Numbered from the stretch's first letter, positions 35,093 through 46,862 are shown. The stretch: 64,000 nt of DNA from Aphrocallistes beatrix (GCA_963281255.1 OY725502.1:992001-1056000), one strand, 5' to 3'. Notes: generated by a model from the sequence alone, not told the origin. Translations and numbers: made by a program.

Positions 35093-35572
35093 TTAAACAT
35101 ATGGTCACAGTGTGAATCCATGTGTTAGTAAAGACAACCAACCTTGTGAAGTCTCTACAAACTTCTCGCTCGGTTGCGGCCTCTTGATCAGATTCCTGAA
35201 GGGGCGGATCAGCCTCCTGAAGAAGCGGCCTCCCTTCCTCTTCTCCCTGCTGGTACTGTGCACCATGGAGGGAGGCAGGGGGTGTGGAAACCGCGAATCA
35301 GCGTGAGTCTTTCTGATGTCTGGCTGTGTTGCGGGCCGTATCTCCGGGGGGTAGGATAAGGCGATATCTTTCTCGGGGATGGAGGGGTGGATGGCTCCGT
35401 TCGTGAGGCGATTAGATGGAGGGGAGGGGATGCCGTGTTCTATAAAATCCGAGTGTGCTCGGTTTCTTTGGTTGGCGGCGTTGTTATAGTGTCCGGCGGG
35501 ATCACTAGAGAATGCGTGTATGCCAGTTGACTGGGCATACTGTATTGGTAGCTGATACCCATGTGGTCCATA
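35093..35572 (-). pseudogene. PHACTR: Second copy of Phactr exon 1, frame broken
   Basis: Nearly identical to 27993-28497 through [18 protein letters not shown] and the splice donor. Just after the start codon, 22 bp present in copy A are missing, so translation from the equivalent ATG (about 35570) leaves the frame and stops after about 45 codons. Translation could still start at a later in-frame ATG (the one in SMVHSTS). It lies upstream of copy A on the same strand, so it could only act as an alternative first exon. Confidence 0.8.
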
Positions 35573-35580
35573 TTATATCA

Positions 35581-35743
35581 TACCTGCCAACCATCCAATG
35601 ATTTACTCCGTTTGTCCAGGGATTTTTAGTCTGAGTAAATATATCTTGTACTTCATTATACAATATACATCATTTAAATTCTAGTTCCTCCTTAGATTAT
35701 TTGTATTACAAGCTAAATCTCTGAACAGTTGGTTAGCAGGTAA
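35581..35743. repeat. Short element with CTGCCAACC / GGTTAGCAGG ends
   Basis: ATACCTGCCAACC at the left and GGTTAGCAGGTA at the right are near-inverted. They resemble the ends of the repeats at 11335 and 49455. It lies just outside the duplicated Phactr exon. Confidence 0.45.
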
Positions 35744-36281
35744 GAAAATCATACGAAACACTACTATAGGGTACTTTTGCGAACGAGCGTAGCGAGTGAC
35801 CAAATTTTTTCGATATTTCATAGGTCCCAAGTGACCCGTCTCAGGCGGGACAAACCCGCATTAGGTGTAGGAAGGATACCAATCACATCCTATTGAGCTG
35901 GAGCTGCGACCAAGGAGTACATAAAACGTACGCCTGAGAGCTCTTAAATGCATTGTAATAATACAATTTTTAAATTGTTATTTGAGTGTGAATAAAAAAG
36001 TATGACATTTGTGACATTGCGTTAAGTGTAACATTACCATGTTCCACTTACTTTTTAGTTAATTGTTGGTGGATGAGTGCATATTTTAGGAATATAAACC
36101 TGAAAGTTGGATTAGCAGGATTGCAATAATAAATCTGTTCTCAGGACTATGTACAGTAGGCAACAATGAAATATAACAATAGTAAAGAAAGATGCGACAT
36201 ACAAAATGAGCTGATTACGAGCATATAAACAGAAAGGGCATTGGATAGCTTGCTAGACTGAAAACAGAGTGACCAAGTGAC

Positions 36282-39200
36282 TCATTGACACAATCCAGTT
36301 TGTCTTGCATTTATTCTCTTTACAATTCTTTTCAAGTTCTCTTCGATTAGATCTTTCCTCGTAATGATTCCCAATGCACGTCCTTGGTCATCTAGTACTA
36401 CAAGGTGACGGAGTCCCATCGTTCTGAATACCTCGAACACTTGTGTCACACACGTGTCCATCAGGGCTGTGTAAGGGCTCGGGTTCATGTAGGGACGGAG
36501 GTCTATAAACTTCTCTTTGTCTCCTTCCTCAATCTAAATAGTCAGATTATATCAAATGTGTACTCGATCAATACAGCAGAACCTGCATAATCCGACATTG
36601 GTTGGGAAACGAAAAAAGTGTCGGACTATGCAGCACAAACTGAATGGTATGAAGTCATTGGGACATGAAACAATGTCGGATTATCGAGGTTCTATTGCAC
36701 TGCCTTTTGAATACGTCCTTTCCCTTAATGGTTTTTAATCTCGTTACGTGTATATCTTATACAGTCAGGGTCGCTTATTATGAACACCTTGGGGACCAAA
36801 AAGTATGTTCATAATAGAGGACTTCATATTAAGCGAACTCGACCTAATACAAATCCTATGGAACCTGTTGAATTGGGACCAGAGAGTTAGTTCATAATAA
36901 ACGAATGTTCATATTAAGCGGGTTCATAATAAGCGAACCTTACTGTATATTCAACGCTAGGATTTGTGTGTTTGTCCGAATTGATTGAAGAATTGGATTA
37001 TATTATATTTTCTGATCGATATGATAAATTATTTGTTAACCTTTGTTTAAAGTATTCATATAAATTAACAAAATAGGCTGGATTGAGTAATTCCAGGCGG
37101 CCGCAGGGTGACTCTGCGGACACGAAGTGTCCGCAAGTCGCGCAGCGCAAGCAAGCGAAGTTCGCTTGTCATAATTATATTATATTTAGCAGCAATAAAG
37201 CTATATAAAGATAGGTTACATTCCTTATTCTTTTGTCTTACTTAAATTCTACTCACAGTGAGTGTGTTGTGGTTTAGACCCTTGGGGTAAAATTCTATCA
37301 TCTTCTCGTGAGGTATTACTTCGTCCCTGTCACCGAATACTTTATGGTGTAGGAGAGCTAGCAGCTGGCTGCGTAGGATCAGACCCTTGAAGCTAGCAGG
37401 TTCATACTTCTCCACGATATTTCGTTCAATGTTGATAGCTATTGAGTCGGTCCGACACATATCTGACTCCGCTCTGCTCCCGAAAGTCAAATCGTTGACG
37501 CTCTCTACCGAGGCTAGCGTGTTGATAGGCTGAGTGAGCTGGTTCTTTGCTATTACAAATCCGCTGTGAGACTTCTCAATTAGAACCTACACGGATGCGT
37601 TTATCACAGTTCACAGATATTATATATACGTAAGAGAGTGGAGCTAATATCCTACGCTTCCAACTGAAGTCGTGGGCTCAAAATGGGAGGTTACTATCGA
37701 CTCAATCAATCCATGGTTACGTATGAGTTGATTAATTAGCAAACCTTCTGAATATATTTAACAGACTCAGTTTCTCGAAGCACAATCAGATTCCTGGACA
37801 TGATATCCTTTGCGGTGAGCAGGTCTGCTTCCTGGGGAGGGTCCCACTCTAACAGTGGCATGTGTTTCAGGTGGATGTGAATGTCGTAGAGTCCCTTATA
37901 AAATGGAATATTATCTCATCAGATGCATTGATCAGAATTCTTATCGGTGATTAAGCACTCACTTCGTTGAAGTAGTCTCCTGTCCACTTGGCTATCATAA
38001 GCGAGAGCATGATAGGCAGCCCGAACAGAATCTCATTGGTAGACTCCAGCACTATGACAGCGAGACTGATGGTCATCCTCACCACTCCCCCTAGGAAGGA
38101 CGCGGCCCCCACCAGGGCGTACGTGCCAATGTAGAATCCGTACGGCGCCCCGTTAGTCAATTCAAAGCCAAAGCTCTGATACAGAATCTGTACTACGTTC
38201 CCAACTAATCGGCCGTAGATAGATCCGATCATGAGACAGGGCACGAACAGGCCGCTCGGGACTCCTGTCCCATAGGTCCAGGTGGCAGTGAAGAAAGTAA
38301 GCACCAGGGCGATGATGAGGGTTGGGAATGAAAAGTAGTCTGGGTTGTGGAATAACTATAGGAGTGGGAGGCTGTCACTAAAACCAAAATGCAACAATCC
38401 GCTTTTATTGATACCATTTGTTATTGCTAGTTGTGTTCGCATCTTATCTAACCCCAGGCGCTTATTTAGGGAAATACGGTAACCGGATTTCAAAACTAAA
38501 GTTCATTGGAAAGTAAGGCAAGAGAATTCACTAGTGAACATGTCATGCAGTCTTATAATAAAAAGTCGAGAGAGCATGCTCGTTAGGTTTTACAACAGGA
38601 TTTTTATAGGTGATACTCCGTACGGTAAGTACAGTATCTAGGACGCATGTAGTAGATTCAAATCAGTAAATACCTTTTTTTTAAAAAATATAAAGAAGTT
38701 AGAAATGAAAGGAGCATGCTCTCTCGACCTAATGAGCATGCTCTCTGGACTTAACGAGCATGCTCTCTCGACTTTTCAATACCTCCCTCCATGCGAGTTG
38801 AAAATTGAAATTATATACAGGGTGAGCCAAAAGTTCTGCAACAATTTTTTTTGATGTATTATACTTACACAAGTGAATCTAACATCTGACATTTCGTTTT
38901 ACTTGAAAATTAAAAGGATTATTTTAATTATTTTGCAATCCAATTGCCTGTATTTCTGAATATATTTGCTAAGGTGGATCATAAATGTTTGTGTATTTAG
39001 AAAAAAAATAAAAATAAACATAAAAAACCTCGAATGCTAGGTACATTCTATGACTATATTTTAACAATTGTTCTTCTTATTAATGATTACTGGTATATTA
39101 GCCAAAAGAAATAATAAGATATTAGTATTTTGAATTAATAACTGACTATAGGAATATATACATATTTTTAATCAGGAGAAAATAGTTATTTTCGAACTTG

Positions 39201-42200
39201 ACATATTTGAAATCTGATTATTGGAGTCCCGGGTATATAATATTTCAAAGGTTTAATAAAAAATATTTTGCATAATGAATAGTGTTCATTACTAAACTAG
39301 AAGGGTGCTAGATTCCAAGATGCAAACCGATTTAAAGTTAAACTAAATTATCTTCAATGAAGTAAAATTTTTTGTTGCAGAACTTTTGGCTCACCCTGTA
39401 GATAAGAAAATGAACGATGAATGTACACAAAGGGATAAAAAATATGCTAAAAACGTGCTAATAGCTTGTTTTAGAAAACTTTCGAAGGAAATAGCTTGAT
39501 CAAGCAACGTGAATCTCCTCGAGTTTCTGCGCCGTAGGAATTCGTTAAGTGGGAATTCCTCCGGTGTAGATCCTTACTGCAGCGGAAGTATCACGAACAC
39601 GTACGAATATTGTTTAGAAGATTGAGCAAAATTATGTGACATAGTAGAGCGCACGAAGGTCGATTCGCAAGCAGTATCATTACCTGTGCGATGGTATTCT
39701 CTAACGGATTCAGCAACAGAGTACCCATGTCGTTGAATTTATGTCCATTCGGCAGACAAGGGATGGTAGTGAGGTTCATAGCGATTGAGGAGTTGTCTGG
39801 ATAATATGTTCTATGAGAACATGTCCCCAGGACGAAGCTGGGAAGAAATACCACCATGGTGGTCATTGTCGCAACCAATATCGCTTCTGCAATGCGAGGC
39901 CAACATAGACCAAGGAAACCTTTCCTCCTAGAAAAGTAAAAGTAGAGTATTTATCCTACAATCAGTAAGGGTTATGAAAAATAAATAGAAATATTTTGAA
40001 GCGGACCTAGGGGGTAATAAAGATTCTTCGCTTGCGCTAATATTACGTAGTAAATAATTTGCAACATGAATAATTTGAATAGCTGGATATTTAGATTGTT
40101 AGATCTTGTGAAATTGCTGTCATTTGCTCCAAACTTAGAAAGCAGATAATGCTGTGTAATAGACCAACTCACCATCAAAGTATTTCAAAAATTAGGTAGT
40201 TAATTAATTACGCCTCCAATAAAATAAGTTAATAAATTACGCCTCCAATAAAAATAAGTGACAAAGAATTTCCAGTAAATATGTCATCGCAAATACTAGT
40301 GTCTGGCACACACATGCAATAGTTCTACATTATCCTGGACCATTAGAGCAGTGCAGTGATAATCAATGCAACTCTGTGGCTCGAATATTGAAAGGTTTGA
40401 GCTATTCTTTATTTAGCTATCTATCCTAAACTAAGATACAGTAGTGATAATTATGTAGTAATATGCGCATGCGCAGATTGCACAAAGCAATATAAAAACC
40501 CCATCAGTTGAGTTACGTTGCTTAGAAAATACAATTTCAAACTCAAATAAACTACCTTTGCAAAATAGAATGACAGATTACTACGACGATTACTACGGAG
40601 AAGATAGTACTGTAAACGAAACCCCAGAGGAGGCTCCTCAGCCTGTTGCTTACAAAAAGACCCCTCAAGCTCCCAAAGTTACAAACGGTCCCACTAAATC
40701 CGTTCCTAACTCGTTCGAAACCAATCCCCAAAAGTCCATGCCGCCTCCCCCTGTCCAGCATCCTGCGACCTCCCAGGGTGCCACACCCGTGACCAAACCT
40801 GTCACGAATGGGGATGCCTACAACCCGATGGTAGGGGACAATGATTCCGGTCTGGAGGGGACCTGGGATGTCAACGATGTAGCGGAGAGTTTTGACGATA
40901 TGAACCTCAAGGACGAACTGTCCCGTGGGATCTACTCGTACGGGTTCGAAAAGCCTTCAGCCATCCAACAGAGAGCGATCATTCCCTGCATCAAGGGTAA
41001 CGACATCATAGCGCAGGCCCAGTCCGGGACTGGCAAGACTGCTACGTTCGTTATCTCCATCCTGCAGAGGGTGGATGTGGAGAAGTCGCACGTGCAGGCC
41101 ATGATACTGGCCCCCACACGGGAGCTAGCCCAGCAGATACAGAAGGTAGGTTTGGTGGATAATAATTAGAAATGAGACTGACGTAACGTTAACCTTCTCT
41201 CAATTGCCTATTATCCACCAATAGCTAATACGTAGTAGACCTGTAATCAATACATCATGCAGAGAGAGGTTAATATACAAATATATTCATGGCGTATTGT
41301 ATATAGGTTGTGGTGACGCTGGGGGACTACCTCAATGTGCGTGTGCACGCATGTATCGGAGGGAAGAACTACGAACACGACCTGCAGGCGCTGGAGACCG
41401 GCGTCCAGGTGATCGTGGGGACACCTGGGAGGGTGCAGGACCTGATCAACCGTCGCAAACTGCGAATAAACAACCTGGACATATTCGTACTGGACGAAGC
41501 GGATGAGATGCTGTCTCGCGGCTTCAAGGCGAAGATCTACGAAATATTCAAAGATGTACCTCCAAAGACTCAGGTGAGATTGTCTCGTATGCCAGCATAC
41601 TATGTAGATCACCACTTGGTATAGCAACCAACTGCCAGCATAAATTGGTGTGTTACTCCAATAATTTAAAGCCAAACAATAAACCTTGCAAGTATTTGAA
41701 ACCAAAGTAGATACTAACCGAACCATTGCGTAATTACTCGCACAGATACATCAACCATTCTGCATTATTGCATTGACACATATGTTCTGATTCTATACAT
41801 ATGTTGTGGTATCAGAAATTAGACTTCCTTTTGTAGAATAGACTAGTTAATGACAATTAGATAATTGGATGAGGATTACATTATAAACCACGATTAAATC
41901 AATTAAGAGAAACCTCTTTCTAATCCGTATTATATTCGAATTCTCTACCCCGGCTCAGTTTTCAATTATTCCTTCTGATCACCAGGTGATGCTCTTCTCA
42001 GCTACGATGCAGGAAGAAGTGCTGTATCTAACTAAGAAATTCATGAACAAACCAGTCCAGATCTTAGTGAAGAAGGAGCAACTCACACTCGACGGAATCC
42101 GTCAGTTCTATATCCAATGTGAGAGGGAGGAGTTCAAATTCGACACCCTCTGCGACCTCTACCAAACTGTAGCCATCACTCAAGCAGTCATTTTCGTGAA

Positions 42201-45200
42201 CACGCGTAGAAGGGCGGAGACTTTAGCATCCAAAATGGCAGAACGCGACTTCATCGTTTCCTGTATGCACGGAGAAATGGACCAACCAACAAGGGAACGC
42301 ATCATGAAGGAGTTCCGAACAGGTTCCAGCCGCGTGCTCATCACGACTGACCTCCTAGCGCGTGGAATCGACGTGCAGCAGGTCTCTCTCGTCATTAACT
42401 TCGACCTGCCCCCCCACCGTGAATCCTACATCCACAGGATCGGACGGTCAGGTCGTTTCGGCCGCAAAGGAGTGTCCATTAACTTCATCCGCACTCAAGA
42501 CGTGCAGCCGATGAAAGAAATTGAAAAGTTCTACAATACCCAAGTCGAACCAATGCCGCAGAATATTGCTGAACACATCACTGTATAACAGTGGCGGAAA
42601 AGGGCTAAGCCCCCCGGCCAATCACTCCCAGTAAGGGAGCTACTGTTAGGAAAATTTGAATTCTTACATATAACCTAGGACAAGAGACATACCAACTAGA
42701 GCCTTGATTGAACTTATCACAAACTTATCAACTTAATTAGTCTATTTTGTTCTTTTTAGCTCAACACATACAACTCAGTGTCTGTGATGCTAGAGAATGT
42801 GTTTAATTTATCTACAAAAAATGTCATGTTTAGTCTCAAATTATTATCAAATCTAACAATTGTCCATTATTTCTTTATTAGTACTTTTGTTAAGACAGTG
42901 AATACCGTGTATCAAGCATCAAGGATGAGATGAGACATTTGATAAGAGGGAGGGTTTGGTAGGAAACTCCTGTTCTCCATTTCAGTACAATATCATGCAT
43001 TGTCAACGATCCGTGATAGCGATTGATGGCCTGATACTACGTACTTGCACACTTTTTCAATAAGAATATCTCTATTGTACATCACGGATAGATATGAGAG
43101 AGTTGGAGGTGCAAATATAAATGCTGACGTCAATAGTAAACAGTGTACGCACATTAATTAAATAAAGAAATATTAATGGAGTCGATTCGTACATGTTAAT
43201 TAGATCCTTGCACAGCAAGGATGATCTAATTGGAGAATTGAATCTAACAATAAGATCAGGATTCAATTACTAATTAATTTATTAATTAAATCCTGATTTA
43301 ACCACTGGAGTGTTTGTGCGACATGACCTAGTATTCATCAGCAGATATAGTTGACAAAAATGTGAACAGCTAATACTGTTATATCATAGTTAAAATTAGA
43401 ACTATACGGTAGAATCAAGTTACGAGGACAAAACAAATCAAGGATGATTTAAAAGAACCTGATTTCTTTCTGTGGCACCATATTACACCATCAGTGAGAT
43501 CATTGTTGCATTAGACTAATTAGCCACGTCTCCCTTCTTATAGAACTTTTTGCTGATCGAGATTGTTCTATTAATAAAGGGCCAGACCTCTAAACGGTTC
43601 ATTGACTATGGAGATACTTTTGGCTATAAATACATGTACGTAAGTATGAGGAAGACTTAAATAAGTCCAGAATTAGACTAGGTATTTCTATAACTAGAAT
43701 AGACCCCAGACTAATACAGTTGTGGCTGGAATATTCCGAATTCGAGAGAGTTGTAGTATACGGTGGAACCTGCTCTAACGCCACCTCTATATAATTATCG
43801 GTCAGCTGTACATAGCTGTCACTTAAAAACAGTCCAGTCTGATTCCCCATAATGCTGAACCCGTATAGCGGCCACTACCTGTACTTCTTAGGACAGACAT
43901 GGTACATAATACAGTATTAAGAATATTAAGATAATGAAAATTAATGGAATGCTTAGCGAGAAAACACAGAGACCGGTAAACCTGTAAAGTTGAGCATTGA
44001 ATTCACAGTAAATGATAATGGGAATTGAATCAACTGCAAATATATATTTATACATTTCAGGTGTCATTTTCCATGGATTTTCCATGGAAAAAAATTGTTT
44101 AAAAGTTGTAGAAATATATATCCATATATGCATCTGCTAAAACTCCTTGAATAATATTCACAATATTGTTTTAGTGCGAAAATTTTGGTAGAAATCGTAT
44201 GCATTCATAGTATGTACAGTAGAATTCGCTTATTAGCAACTCGGGTTTTGCTCACAAAAAGGTTGCTAATACGCGAAGTTGCTAATAGCGGAATATGATT
44301 AATACTACAAAGTCTACATTCGAGACTTGAAGATTGGTTGCTAATATAGCAATATTGCGAATAGGGGAGTTGCTAATAAAATGCGAACTCCACTTTATGT
44401 TGGACTTTTACTTAACCTCTGTATTAATAACAATCCTTTACTATGGATAATAGCCACTATACTAACATGTCTCGGCAATATCAGATAAGTTCTGAGAGAA
44501 TTGAGATAAGAAATCACAACTAACTTGTGCATGTATCTGAATCTATAGATGGTGAGCTTCTTATTGATCGCGTTGAAGGTAGCTCCTAGTATTCCACCTC
44601 CGAACCCCATCAGACTGAAGATGAGGAGATCCTTAGCCGTCCACAGAACTTGGTTCTGAGGAAAAGTTCCGAAGCTGATCAATCCTTCTCCAATTAAAGC
44701 AATGACATGCTTACTCTTGATGTAGCTCTGTTGTGTAGCAAGTCCTGACAACATGTTTAAGCCAAAGAATGCACACATTGAGCAGAAGAGAGCTTTCCAT
44801 GTCAAGGACTGGTTCCAGAAGGAGCAACCCTCCTCCAATGCAAATAACACTCCTCCTAATGAATGTCAGTTATAAAAAAGAATAAGTATTGCATACTATC
44901 CACGAGGCAACAAGCGGACTCCCAATCCCTGGCAAAATGAGATCCTTAACCAAAAGGTTTTCAGAACAGTTCAATAAGTTTAAGAGTAGAGATGGGTAGA
45001 TTAGAAAAGAGACTAACCGATAGGAGCGCCAAAGGCCGCAGCGACTCCAGCCGCAGCCCCAGCAGACACGAAGTCTCTCTTGTCCTTGTCATTCCTGAAC
45101 ACGGAGATAGGCAGATTGAAGAGTTTAGAGTTCCTGAGCGATTTAGGAATAACAAACGTTCTGAACTGAGGCACTCCCGCGCCTATGATAGCTCCAGAAT

Positions 45201-46593
45201 GGATCATGGGACCTTCCTTCCCAACCAGGAGTCCCCCCGCCACGCTAAACAGAACACCTGCAGGAGTGAAAGACAGTATTATCTGCTTGGATGGAGAACT
45301 TAGCAATTGCATTATCAGAATTGATATATCATTATTACTGCGATAAAGTAACCATGAATACATGGAATATTTTACATAGCTATCCTGTAATTAGATTATG
45401 GAAGGACTAAAATAAAACAAACACATTAGAGCAGTGGTTCCCAACCTGGGGTTCATGGACCCCTTAGTGGTTCACAGGATTCGATATTTTGTGTTACGGT
45501 TAATAGGAGGGGGGAGTATAGAGAAACTTTTATAGGGGGTCCACAGCCCAAAAAGGTTGAAAACCGCTGCATTAGAGAATAATTGTGTGCGCTTATATAT
45601 ACATATATTAGCTACCCGTATTTACCTGTAGCTTTTATGATGAGCGTTCTTAACCTGACGACATGCGGTACCTTGATCCCGTTCAGATAGCACTTGATCT
45701 CAGGAATCCCGGAGCCAGCAGCTAGAGGCTCGAACCCAGTGAGCAGGGCGGCGATGAGGACGAAGAGGATGTTGAAAGAGAGGAGAGTTAGGAAGGAGAG
45801 GATCAGGTAGCCGCTGCTGAAGTACTGCTGGAACACGTGAATCATGCTCCTGTACTTGAGCATATCCAGCTGGTAGATTATGAAGTTGATCAGAAATGCC
45901 ACTGTCCCAGTCAGAATACCGATGATCCCGACCAGCACCCACCTGGCCATTCCTACCCAGTACTCTCTGGACACGCCTAGAGGAGCGGAAAAGTGAATTG
46001 TCTGATTCTAAATTAGGACGTAATAATCAGAGTAGGTTTACTCGGATCGGACAAGTTTCTTTTTTACCTGAGGTGTCACTTTCAGGGAATACCTAAATTC
46101 CAGAACGGAACTACGTATATGGAAAAGTGCAGTCCGGTTCACTCGTAATCATGATGCTTATTAGGGATGGAACTGAAGTAGTTTCTCATTCCTAGGATTT
46201 TCTCTTGCCGAGTATCGATTTTCTAGAATATCTATCAAAATCCCATCCAGCCCCGAGCATTACCGTGACAGTATTGTACAATATTGACTCATGGTACAGG
46301 TAGGACATACCTAGGTAGGATTTGCGGGCGTTCTTCTTGATGTACTCCTTGTATGGTTGGTTGTAGCAGGTGGGGTAGTCCAGGGATTGCGGCTTCTTTT
46401 CTGTTGTACTTCTCTTGGGTTTGAGAGGAGGGAGCTGGAGGTTGGGGAGCAGATTGGCACCCCTCGTAGGACTGTTATCCTCGAGTTTGGTGTACTTGGC
46501 TTGGAATATCCGAGTAGATGAGTCGGAGTTTGTGAGAAGGGAACGCATTTCAGAGTTCGGAGTGCTTGATCGGTGTGTAAATAGGCCTCGCAT
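36282..46593 (-). CDS. CLCN6: Chloride/proton exchanger ClC-6
   Basis: CLC-6 is an endolysosomal Cl-/H+ antiporter. Nine exons on the minus strand: 46593-46311, 45976-45626, 45257-45018, 44855-44525, 39927-39684, 38355-37963, 37894-37745, 37586-37257, 36533-36282; all phases fit, 857 residues (human 869). Selectivity motifs are present: GSGIPE (about 181), GKEGP with the gating glutamate (about 226), LEEG with the proton glutamate (about 299-300) and [28 protein letters not shown] and [11 protein letters not shown] place it with ClC-6 rather than ClC-7. Two CBS domains are encoded by exons 7-9 ([39 protein letters not shown]). Start ATG 46593 follows the family's short cytosolic N-terminus with [15 protein letters not shown]; an upstream exon is possible, because a TAG acceptor precedes the GTG in front. 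Intron 4 (39928-44524) contains eIF4A copy B in the opposite direction. Confidence 0.95.
36573..36702. mobile_element. pogo-like MITE in CLCN6 intron 8
   Basis: AGAACCTGCATAATCCGACA and TGTCGGATTATCGAGGTTCT are the inverted ends of an insertion missing from the copy A paralogue (about 31185-31200). The exact borders and the TA duplication are blurred. Confidence 0.65.
36762..36945. mobile_element. pogo/Tigger-like MITE, 184 bp, in CLCN6 intron 8
   Basis: Inverted ends CAGTCAGGGTCGCTTATTAT and ATAATAAGCGAACCTTACTG, flanked by TA (36760-36761, 36946-36947). Inside, GTTCATAAT motifs recur. Confidence 0.8.
37094..37168 (+). repeat. GC-rich foldback repeat, copy 2
   Basis: GC-rich island with GCGGACACGAAGTGTCCGC (hairpin) and GCGCAGCGCAAGCAAGCGAA. 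It is the reverse-complement relative of 18758-18845. Confidence 0.6.
38560..38776. repeat. Foldback repeat with GAGCATGCTCTCTCGAC arms, in CLCN6 intron 5
   Basis: AAAAGTCGAGAGAGCATGCTCG at the left and CGAGCATGCTCTCTCGACTT at the right are inverted. Two further copies of GAGCATGCTCTCT sit next to the right arm. It is related to the CATGTTCTCTGGACTTTT motif at 49312 and 50100. Confidence 0.6.
38818..39398. mobile_element. mariner-like non-autonomous element, 581 bp, in CLCN6 intron 5
   Basis: Perfect inverted ends of about 27 bp (CAGGGTGAGCCAAAAGTTCT ...) flanked by TA on both sides. The CAGGGTG...CAAAAGT start is typical of mariner-type ends. No transposase frame remains. Confidence 0.85.
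40419..40569 (+). promoter_or_regulatory. Promoter of eIF4A copy B: NRF1-type palindrome plus TATA-like box
   Basis: TGCGCATGCGCA (40464-40475) and TATAAAAA (40491-40498) are kept, with the same spacing as in copy A, although the flanks have several changes. Confidence 0.7.
40570..42588 (+). CDS. EIF4A: eIF4A DEAD-box RNA helicase, copy B (nested in CLCN6)
   Basis: Three exons (40570-41145, 41307-41573, 41986-42588) encode 481 residues with every eIF4A motif: Q motif, [25 protein letters not shown] and [11 protein letters not shown]. It agrees better with eIF4A consensus than copy A (MHGEMDQ, TQAVIF, FYNTQVE). The same long Tyr/Asp- then Pro/Thr-rich N-terminal extension is present. The first intron is almost identical to that of copy A, while the 3' part of the second intron is unrelated. 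The gene is read opposite to CLCN6, inside its fourth intron; this is probably the ancestral location. Confidence 0.95.
44217..44395. mobile_element. pogo-like MITE in CLCN6 intron 4
   Basis: Ends CAGTAGAATTCGCTTATTAG and TAATAAAATGCGAACTCCAC, with TA next to each end. GTTGCTAAT is repeated inside. Diverged but recognisable. Confidence 0.65.
45432..45569. mobile_element. hAT-like MITE, 138 bp, in CLCN6 intron 2
   Basis: Same family as 15481-15624 (ends CAGTGGTTCCCAACCTGGGG and GGTTGAAAACCGCTG), with its own 8-bp duplication CATTAGAG (45424-45431, 45570-45577). Confidence 0.92.
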
Positions 46594-46738
46594 ATGATGT
46601 CCCACTGATCTGTCCAGTTCCTACTACATTAATTAATTGACACATTATGCTGGTAATATTCAACTGAGTCGGCTAACTTGAGTGATTGTATCTAGGTTCT
46701 GTTCCAGGACGATCCCACAACAAAATAATTTGAACAAA

Positions 46739-46862
46739 AAGGAAGGTCAAAGGTGAATAGGGAGTTGGAGGGGGGGAAGCTTCATCGTCAAATATTGAGT
46801 TTGTGATATTTGACCATGAAGCTTCATTCTGTAGAGAACCCTATTCGTCGGACCTTCCTCAC
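46739..46862. repeat. Foldback element upstream of CLCN6
   Basis: AAGGAAGGTCAAAGGTGAAT at the left is mirrored by ATTCGTCGGACCTTCCTCACC at the right. The inner arms GAAGCTTCATCGTCAAATAT / ATATTTGACCATGAAGCTTC are also inverted. Confidence 0.6.
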
